A stretch of DNA of 6,522 bases from an uncultured Slackia sp. Its GTDB lineage: Bacteria; Actinomycetota; Coriobacteriia; Coriobacteriales; Eggerthellaceae. The stretch is from contig CAKUEV010000109.1 in NCBI GenBank assembly GCA_934646845.1, forward strand, positions 1 to 6,522, read 5' to 3'. Made by a program: the position numbers and the translations under genes. The notes beneath the pieces were generated by a model. The model worked only from the letters and a program-made list of their open reading frames with translations. It was not told where the DNA came from and did not search any database. Shown in pieces: positions 1 through 4,840 of the stretch (positions are counted from its first letter, which is position 1; each line of letters begins with the position of its first letter).

Positions 1-23
1 TATACACTTTTTCAAAAGAAGGT

Positions 24-57
24 ACGCACTTCGTGCGTTTTCATGCAATGGCATTGC
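24..57. repeat. Two small inverted repeats at the window edge
   Basis: ACGCAC (24-29) pairs with GTGCGT (33-38) across the loop TTC, followed on the plus strand by TTTT (38-41). GCAATG (45-50) and CATTGC (52-57) form a second inverted repeat, followed by gagTTTT. Either could be a weak plus-strand terminator for a convergent gene lying to the left of the window, or a small palindromic element. No gene is visible in positions 1-88. Confidence 0.35.
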
Positions 58-88
58 GAGTTTTAACGCAAAGGCGGCGTTACACACG

Positions 89-120
89 AAAAAGCCGCCG
101 CCCATGCGGGCAGCGGCCTT
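89..120 (-). terminator. Rho-independent terminator of aspS
   Basis: On the minus strand a GC-rich hairpin is followed by a run of T. The arms are GCCGCCGCCC (94-103) and GGGCAGCGGC (108-117) with one mismatch and a 4-nt loop; the T-run corresponds to the A-run at 89-93. It lies about 30 bp past the aspS stop codon and fits the end of that transcript. Confidence 0.85.
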
Positions 121-149
121 CGAAATGCAACTACGTTCGCAGCCGGCGC

Positions 150-1928
150 TTACAGCGTGCGCAGGTTGACCTCTTTGAGCTGACGGGTCGTGACTTCATT
201 CGGGGCGCCGGTCATGGGATCGGCTGCCGAGCTCGTCTTCGGGAAGGCGATGACGTCGCGGATGGAATCTTTGCCAGCCAGCAGCATGACCAGGCGGTCG
301 AGGCCAATAGCGATGCCGCCATGCGGGGGCGCGCCAAGCTCGAGCGCATGAATCAGGTGGCCGAACTTCACTTCCATATCCTCATCGTCGACGCCGCAGC
401 GCTTCAAGACGCGCTTCTGCAGCTCGGCGTTGTGAATACGAATGGAGCCGCCGCCGGCCTCGAAGCCGTCCATGACGATGTCGTAGCTGTAGCTGCCGCA
501 TGCCATGGGGTCGGTCTCGATTTTGTCCCAATCGGACTTCGGAATCATCGTGAACGGATGGTGCTCAGCCGCGTACTTCTTGGTTTCCTCGTCGTACTTG
601 AACATGGGGAAGTCGACGACCCACAGCAGCTTGTGGCCATCACGCGGAATGTTCAGGGCCTCGGCCATGTGCAGGCGCAGGGCAGAAAGCACGGCGTTTG
701 CGATATCGAACGTGTCGGCTGCGAACAGAACCAGGTCGCCCGGCTCGACGTTCATGGCTTCCTTGATCTTCGCGTGAACCTCGTCGCCCAGGAACTTGAT
801 GATGGGGCTCTTCTCTTTGCCATCGGTGGTGTAGGCAATCCAAGCCATGCCCTTCGCACCATTGGCGGAAGCAATGTCGGCCAGCTTGTCGATGTCGCCA
901 CGGCTCCAGTCGCCAGCGCCCTTCGCGTTGATGGCCTTCACGATATTGCCAGCCTCAACAGCCTTGGCGAACACGCCAAAGCCGCAGCCACGCACGATCT
1001 CGGTAAGATCAACGAGCTCCATGCCGAAGCGGATGTCGGGGCGGTCGCAACCAAAGCGATCCATGGCCTCTTTCCACGGCATGCGCTGCAGCGGGAATTC
1101 ATGCTCGACGCCAGCGGCTTCGAGAACTTCCTTGAAGACGCCTTCCATCATGTCGATGACGTCGTTTTCCTGAACGAACGACATCTCGATGTCGACCTGG
1201 GTGAACTCAGGCTGGCGATCGGCGCGCAGGTCCTCGTCGCGGAAGCAGCGAGCGATCTGGTAGTAGCGCTCGATGCCGCCCACCATGAGCATCTGCTTGA
1301 ACTGCTGCGGGCTTTGCGGCAGCGCGTAGAACTTGCCCGGGTTGGGACGAGACGGAACCAGGTAGTCGCGAGCGCCTTCGGGCGTGGAGTTCGCCAGAAT
1401 CGGCGTTTCGACCTCGAGGAAGCCGCGCTCGTTGAGAGCCTTGCGCATAGCCTGTGCCACGGTGTGGCGAAGCTTGAGATTCTTGTACATCTCGGGACGG
1501 CGAAGGTCCATGTAGCGCCACTTCATGCGCGTGGTTTCGTCGGTCTCGATGCCATCCTCGATAGAGAACGGGGGCGTGACCGAGGTGTTCAGCACCTCGA
1601 TGCCGCTGGCGAGCACTTCAATCTCGCCCGTCGCCATGTTCGGGTTCACAGTGCCTTCGGCGCGGGCGCGCACTTTGCCCGTGATTTTCAGCACGAACTC
1701 GCGGCCGAGATGCTCGGCAACGTGGAACTCCTCTTCGGAAACGCAATCGGGGTCGATCACGATCTGCGTGTAGCCCTCGCGGTCGCGAAGGTCCACGAAA
1801 ATCAGACCGCCGTGGTCGCGGTTGTGCCACACCCAGCCAGTGAGGGTGACCTGCGCGTCAACATCGGAGGCACGCAGCTCGCCGCACGTGTGGTCGTGCA
1901 TGCAATACTCGTTGATGAATTCGGTCAT
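150..1928 (-). CDS. aspS: Aspartyl-tRNA synthetase, probably non-discriminating (Asp/Asn)
   Basis: This cytoplasmic class II aminoacyl-tRNA synthetase charges tRNA-Asp with aspartate using ATP. At 592 residues it has the full length of the bacterial type. An N-terminal OB-fold anticodon-binding domain (about 15-120, with GWVWHNRDHGG) precedes the catalytic core. Class II motif 1 lies around GFLEVETPIL (169-178), motif 2 is FRDEDLRADRQPEFTQ (229-244), and motif 3 is GLDRL (542-546). The bacterial GAD insertion lies at roughly 290-430. His39 in DHGG and Gly92 in RAEG correspond to the His/Gly pair described in non-discriminating AspRS of Pseudomonas aeruginosa, so this enzyme probably also makes Asp-tRNA-Asn for amidation by GatCAB. 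The start is supported by AAGGAG about 10 nt upstream; Met10 has no such site. The stop is TAA. No disruption is seen. Confidence 0.97.
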   Translation of the reverse strand: MTEFINEYCMHDHTCGELRASDVDAQVTLTGWVWHNRDHGGLIFVDLRDREGYTQIVIDPDCVSEEEFHVAEHLGREFVLKITGKVRARAEGTVNPNMATGEIEVLASGIEVLNTSVTPPFSIEDGIETDETTRMKWRYMDLRRPEMYKNLKLRHTVAQAMRKALNERGFLEVETPILANSTPEGARDYLVPSRPNPGKFYALPQSPQQFKQMLMVGGIERYYQIARCFRDEDLRADRQPEFTQVDIEMSFVQENDVIDMMEGVFKEVLEAAGVEHEFPLQRMPWKEAMDRFGCDRPDIRFGMELVDLTEIVRGCGFGVFAKAVEAGNIVKAINAKGAGDWSRGDIDKLADIASANGAKGMAWIAYTTDGKEKSPIIKFLGDEVHAKIKEAMNVEPGDLVLFAADTFDIANAVLSALRLHMAEALNIPRDGHKLLWVVDFPMFKYDEETKKYAAEHHPFTMIPKSDWDKIETDPMACGSYSYDIVMDGFEAGGGSIRIHNAELQKRVLKRCGVDDEDMEVKFGHLIHALELGAPPHGGIAIGLDRLVMLLAGKDSIRDVIAFPKTSSAADPMTGAPNEVTTRQLKEVNLRTL

Positions 1929-1975
1929 CGGTTTATAGCTCCTTGCGAAGTGAAACTAATCGCTCAAACTGGGCT

Positions 1976-2004
1976 ATTGTAGCGCAGGAAGCACATGCGG
2001 CGAA
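1976..2004 (-). promoter_or_regulatory. Candidate aspS promoter
   Basis: A good -10 hexamer, TACAAT (plus 1976-1981 read in reverse), lies about 50 bp upstream of the aspS start. At 17 bp spacing the -35 position reads TTCGCC, a weak match. The 91-bp gap to the preceding gene contains no terminator, so readthrough from that gene is also possible. I saw no T-box-like structure. Confidence 0.4.
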
Positions 2005-2019
2005 AGGTCGCGACGCAAT

Positions 2020-2535
2020 TTACGCTTCTTCGACACCTTCCGCATCGGCCGAAGCCGCCCCTGCCGCCTCGATTCGCTCGCATGCGGCGAGCGTTTCGGC
2101 GTAATCGGCCTGGTAGGCCTCTATTTCCGCGGAAAGGCTCGCGAGGTCAGATTCGGAAAGCCTCGCAGCGTCCGTTTCTTCGCAAGATGCGAACCCGCCA
2201 TCGGAAAGAGCCTGGTCAAGCTCGCGTTTTGCCGCATCGGCGGCACCTTTGCGAATGCCGCGCTGCGTGCCGCACGTCAGGATGAGAGCGCGCTGCGCTT
2301 CTTCGCGCTCGCAGTCGCCTTGCTCGATGGCAATGGCCCTCTCCCGTTCATGCTCGGCCATCTCGGACAAAATGCCATTCAGCTCATTTTGCTGGCCTTC
2401 GTAGTAGTGCGCGCGCTTAGAAACCTCAGCCGCGGCACGGGCCTTCGCAAGCACGGCGCCTTTTTCCTGCATCGCGGGCAACTCCGCCATAAGCTCCTGC
2501 AAATGCTCGAACAATTCATCGTCGTTCATAGTCAT
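2020..2535 (-). CDS. Acidic coiled-coil protein of unknown function, SbcC-arm-like
   Basis: This is a 171-residue hypothetical protein with no signal peptide and no membrane segment, so it is probably cytoplasmic. It is rich in Ala, Glu, Arg and Gln, with long heptad-like helices at about 5-85 and 95-155 and an acidic tail. The stretch GFASCEETDAARLSESD (about 113-129), followed by LASLSAEIEAYQADY, recalls the arm of SbcC/Rad50, in which a GF-x-S-x-E turn precedes a return helix. There is no Walker A, no ABC signature, no Walker B and no CPxC zinc hook, so it cannot be a working SbcC. The SbcC resemblance rests on pattern memory. The start is supported by AAAGGA five nt before the first ATG; a second ATG two codons later fits the site less well. 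It lies 91 bp upstream of aspS on the same strand. Its stop is TAA. Confidence 0.7.
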   Translation of the reverse strand: MTMNDDELFEHLQELMAELPAMQEKGAVLAKARAAAEVSKRAHYYEGQQNELNGILSEMAEHERERAIAIEQGDCEREEAQRALILTCGTQRGIRKGAADAAKRELDQALSDGGFASCEETDAARLSESDLASLSAEIEAYQADYAETLAACERIEAAGAASADAEGVEEA

Positions 2536-2565
2536 GCGATTCCTTTCATCGCACGTAAGTCTAGC

Positions 2566-2592
2566 AAAAAGGGCCCGCCAAGCGGCGGGCCC
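2566..2592 (-). terminator. Strong rho-independent terminator after the flavoprotein gene
   Basis: A perfect 9-bp GC-rich stem, GGGCCCGCC (2571-2579) with GGCGGGCCC (2584-2592), has a 4-nt loop and is followed on the minus strand by five T (A-run 2566-2570). It lies about 195 bp past the flavoprotein stop codon and only about 31 bp before the start of the coiled-coil gene. No convincing promoter fits between the hairpin and that start. Confidence 0.9.
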
Positions 2593-2786
2593 GGGGAGGG
2601 GTGTATTTCTGCGCCGTTCTAACGAACGACGCTTCAGCTTGTTGCCGCGACACAGACATGCACCGCGCCTTGCCTTTCATGCACGGCTCGCGTAGCGACG
2701 CTACGCTTCGCTCCTGCTTCTAGGCAATTCGCGACACTGGGCACGTTTTCGCCAGCATGGCCAGCCCGGCAACTCGTTTGTCGCTG
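2593..2786. other. Untranslated region between flavoprotein stop and terminator
   Basis: No coding potential is convincing here. I see a 7-bp inverted repeat GCGTAGC/GCTACGC (2690-2706, 3-nt loop), a 5-bp one CGTTC/GAACG (2615-2628), and a direct repeat CATGCAC at 2657-2663 and 2678-2684, spaced 21 bp apart. These may be 3' UTR structure of the flavoprotein transcript. No function can be assigned. Confidence 0.4.
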
Positions 2787-4469
2787 CTATTGCTCCTGGT
2801 AAACGCCCGCGAGCTGTTCGCCGAGGCACTTGCCCTCGACGAGGCAGCGGCCATGGCTGTTGCCCTGAACGTTAATCGGGTAGTCGTACGCGTACATGTT
2901 GCCGGAGCAGTTGCCAATGGCGTACAGACCCTTGATGGGCTCGCCCTCGGCGTTGACAACCTCGAAGTTGTCGGAAATCGCGATGCCGCCGACAACAGCG
3001 AGCAGGCCGGGGGCAACCTTGGTCGCGTAGAAGGGGCCCTGCTCGATGGGGAACAGGAAGTGAGATTCCTTGTAGAAGTCGGTGTCTTCGCCCTTCTTGC
3101 AAATCTCGTTGTAGCGCTCGATGGTCTTCTTGGCCTCGTCGACGTCGACGTCGAGCTGCTTGAGCAGTTCGTCGATGGTGTCGGCGACCTTGTAGTTGTC
3201 GGGGGTCTTCTCGATGCCTTCCTTCACCGTCTTGGCATGGGAAGCGGACGCATCGGCCGCCGTGGTGCCCACAGCACGGAACGAATCCCAGAACATACCG
3301 CCGCCGAACTCGAGCGATGCGGTGTTGTCGGCCTCGAAGTTGGAGTCGAAAATCGACCAGCAGTGGTCGTCGCCGCCATTGACCATGGTGCCGACGCACT
3401 TGCCCTGAACCCAGGTGGCCTCGTTCATGAAGCGCTTGCCCTTGGGGTTCACGAACAGGAAGGGGCCATGATACATAGCCGCTGCCTGCGGGTGCATCAT
3501 CGTGGGCCACGGGCCGTCCTGGAAGGCACCGCCGACCCATGCGGCCATGTTGTGGCCGTCGCCAGTGTTGCCCTGGTCGGAGCACAGGCGGGTCATAACC
3601 TTGTTCGCGATGGGGGCGAACTCGTTGATGTACTCGTCGTTGTAGCTCACGTCGCCGGTAGCGAGCACGACGCCCTTGGAGGCGTTGTACTGCACGTACT
3701 TGCCCTCTTCGTTCTTGCAGATGGCACCGGTGACTTCGCCCTTATCGTTGGTAACGAGCTGCTGAGCAGGCATGTTGTACACGAGCTCAAAATTGCCGGT
3801 CTCTTCAGCCTTGGCGATGAACAGGTACTCAATGTACGTCGCGATGGAGATTGCCTCGTTTTCCTGAGCGAGGTTGCCGCCGAAGATCATGTGATAGCAA
3901 TCGATCTCGGGGTGCACCGTGGAATTGGAGCCAACGGTGACCATGCACTTCGCGCCATCGGACTCGGCAAGGTCGAGCAGCCAGTTCATGCAGCGCTCGC
4001 TCTCGCGGAACCACTTGGCAACGAGGGACTCACGGCAGCGGTTGCCGCAGGTGGAGACTCAGCGCTCCATTTCGATGGACTTGTCGAAATGGATGTCGAG
4101 CGCGTCGAGCGCCTTCGACGCGATGGCGCCCGTACCGCCAACACCGTGGCCGTTGGGCACGCCGTCTTTCTCAACCAAGGTGACCTTGGTGCCATTCTGC
4201 GCGGCGTTCAGAGCGCAGCAAGTTCCCGAATAGCCGGCGCCAATGACGAGCACTTCGGTCTCGACGGTTTCGGCGATATCGGTGATAGCCTCGGGGGCAA
4301 CCTCCCACGTGTGCTTCGATTCGGCAGCGGCGTCGGCCTTGCTGCTCGAGCTCGACGAGCCACCCGCCGGGCTGCAGCCAAACATGCCGAGCGCCGCCAC
4401 GCCGGCGGCGGAAAGCGTTGCGCCCTTGAGCAGGTTGCGGCGAGAAATGCCCTTCTTCAATTCTTCCAT
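2787..4469 (-). CDS. Tat-exported FAD-dependent reductase (fumarate reductase/flavocytochrome c superfamily) with in-frame UGA at codon 137
   Basis: Likely an extracytoplasmic flavoprotein that reduces an organic acceptor with electrons from a membrane donor; the donor is not in this window. The 560-codon frame begins with a Tat signal: SRRNLLKG (9-16), a hydrophobic segment, and Cys32 in MFGC, an imperfect lipobox, followed by a Ser-rich linker. The FAD Rossmann motif is VIGAGYSG (75-82), with ribose-binding Glu100 in LVEKDG. Further family blocks are GDGHNMA (304-310), GKRFMNEAT (344-352), GPFYATKVAP (478-487), VVGGIAI (492-498), GLYAIGN (514-520) and NSHGRCLVEGKCLGEQLA (537-554). The fumarate reductase Arg before the ILVN block is replaced by Tyr333, so fumarate is unlikely to be the substrate. 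No heme motif CxxCH is present. A UGA (4059-4061) interrupts the frame at codon 137, and the same frame continues directly, giving U-V-S-T-C-G-N-R-C. Met161 could start the second part but lies inside a helix of the fold, with no obvious ribosome site, and would lack the FAD motif. AGGAGG five nt upstream supports the start. The stop is TAG. Alternatives to selenocysteine are a pseudogene or a sequencing error. Confidence 0.85.
4017..4061 (-). other. In-frame UGA and downstream hairpin, candidate selenocysteine site
   Basis: The UGA is at 4059-4061. Counting the U as 1, GCGGCA (14-19) pairs with UGCCGU (25-30) around the loop ACCGC (20-24), i.e. plus-strand 4032-4048. The stem can extend with one mismatch to 4028-4052. 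The loop begins at nearly the same distance from UGA as in the E. coli fdhF SECIS. However, the loop lacks the G at its first or second position expected in the bacterial SECIS consensus. A competing pairing, GGCAAC (4041-4046) with GUUGCC (4017-4022), encloses 18 nt. In GC-rich DNA such hairpins also occur by chance. Confidence 0.3.
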
Positions 4470-4478
4470 GGTTCCCTC

Positions 4479-4607
4479 CTAATGGAATCCCTTGGGATGC
4501 CGCGTCGAAGAGATCGCCCCGAACGCCATAGCAAGCCGCGCAGACCCAAGGCCGCGCAGGCGAATTTCATGGCTTTTGCAAAGACGCGCCCTTCCCAGCG
4601 CTTGCAT
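4479..4607 (-). CDS. Possible 42-residue leader ORF upstream of the flavoprotein gene
   Basis: ATG at 4605-4607 follows a strong ribosome site, GGGAGG, six to seven nt upstream (plus 4613-4620). The frame encodes a basic peptide (begins MQALGRARLC, ends HPKGFH) with many Arg. Its TAG stop (4479-4481) overlaps the AGGAGGG ribosome site of the flavoprotein gene, an arrangement that would allow translational coupling. Against it being a protein gene: no recognisable domain, and codons such as AGG, CGG and GGA unlike the neighbours. It could be a regulatory leader or chance. The same frame stays open upstream to 4997, but that part is antisense to no signal and crosses the terminator, so only this end is considered. 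Confidence 0.3.
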   Translation of the reverse strand: MQALGRARLCKSHEIRLRGLGSARLAMAFGAISSTRHPKGFH

Positions 4608-4635
4608 CTGCACCCTCCCTGGATGCGATGGCGCC

Positions 4636-4664
4636 ACTATAGAGGCGAGATGGGGCACGACGCA
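4636..4664 (-). promoter_or_regulatory. Candidate promoter of the flavoprotein gene
   Basis: The -10 candidate TATAGT (plus 4636-4641) would start transcription near 4629, just before the ribosome site of the leader ORF. At 17 bp spacing the -35 position reads TGCGTC (4659-4664), a poor match, as expected for an activator-dependent promoter. An alternative -10, CATAAT, lies at 4671-4676. The choice between them is an inference from motifs alone. Confidence 0.35.
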
Positions 4665-4679
4665 CCACATATTATGGGT
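4664..4679. promoter_or_regulatory. Candidate operator (near-palindrome)
   Basis: The minus strand reads ACCCATAATATGTGGT; its core CATAATATG is a perfect inverted repeat, with a further C/G pair one step out. It overlaps one TGGGTTG heptamer. Its centre lies about 42 bp upstream of the start point predicted from TATAGT, where LuxR-type activators often bind. Binding by the neighbouring regulator is inferred; AT-rich promoter DNA can give such symmetry by chance. Confidence 0.3.
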
Positions 4680-4795
4680 TGTTTTATTGTTTCGCCTGGT
4701 AGGGAGCTTGTTTAGCCTCGTATTATCGGGGTAGCAACCCATGGAATCCAGGGTTGAAAACAAAACAACCCACCTCGCTTCGACAAGATGGGTTG
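4675..4795. repeat. Cluster of TGGGTTG / CAACCCA heptamers
   Basis: Exact copies lie at 4675-4681 (TGGGTTG), 4735-4741 (CAACCCA), 4766-4772 (CAACCCA) and 4789-4795 (TGGGTTG), with a one-mismatch copy AGGGTTG at 4750-4756. The first and third extend to a perfect 11-bp inverted repeat, TGGGTTGTTTT (4675-4685) with AAAACAACCCA (4762-4772). The third and fourth form the terminator stem. The others have no assigned role and may be protein binding sites or alternative RNA pairing partners. Confidence 0.6.
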
Positions 4796-4805
4796 GTATT
4801 TTTTT
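4757..4805 (-). terminator. Terminator after the LuxR regulator, possibly bidirectional
   Basis: CAACCCA (4766-4772) pairs with TGGGTTG (4789-4795); the loop contains a small TCG/CGA inner stem. On the minus strand it is followed by TTTTGTTTT (plus 4757-4765), about 45 bp past the regulator stop codon. On the plus strand it is followed by seven T (4799-4805), so it could work both ways, though no plus-strand gene is seen. Confidence 0.7.
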
Positions 4806-4840
4806 GGATATGGAGCGCGACGAGGAAGACCGAAGGCGGG

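Larger units (their letters stand above)
4470..4840. other. 371-bp intergenic region, regulator to flavoprotein
   Basis: It holds, in the direction of transcription, the regulator's terminator, a cluster of TGGGTTG/CAACCCA heptamers, a candidate operator and promoter, a possible 42-residue leader ORF, and the flavoprotein ribosome binding site (AGGAGGG, plus 4474-4480). Its AT-rich middle (about 4665-4735) contrasts with the GC-rich genes. It is the only sizeable non-coding stretch in the window and the likely control region of the flavoprotein gene. Confidence 0.6.

Noticed and set aside
33..1982. 649-codon open frame on the plus strand opposite aspS
   Set aside because: It is codon-aligned antisense to aspS; its stops would need the Leu codons TTA/CTA or Ser TCA in aspS, which are rare in high-GC genes. 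It has no family signature.
2657..2706. Direct repeat CATGCAC and inverted repeat GCGTAGC/GCTACGC as a possible mobile-element or attachment site
   Set aside because: Repeats are only 7 bp, with no transposase, integrase or tRNA nearby; they are within chance expectation.
2787..3989. Treating the region after the UGA as a separate 400-residue gene starting at Met161
   Set aside because: It would begin inside a helix of the fold, without FAD motif or export signal and without a clear ribosome site; it is better read as the continuation of the same frame.
2757..4715. 652-codon open frame on the plus strand opposite the flavoprotein gene
   Set aside because: Same shadow effect: it is codon-aligned with the flavoprotein gene, and the UGA simply reads as TCA on this strand. 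The minus strand carries all recognisable motifs.
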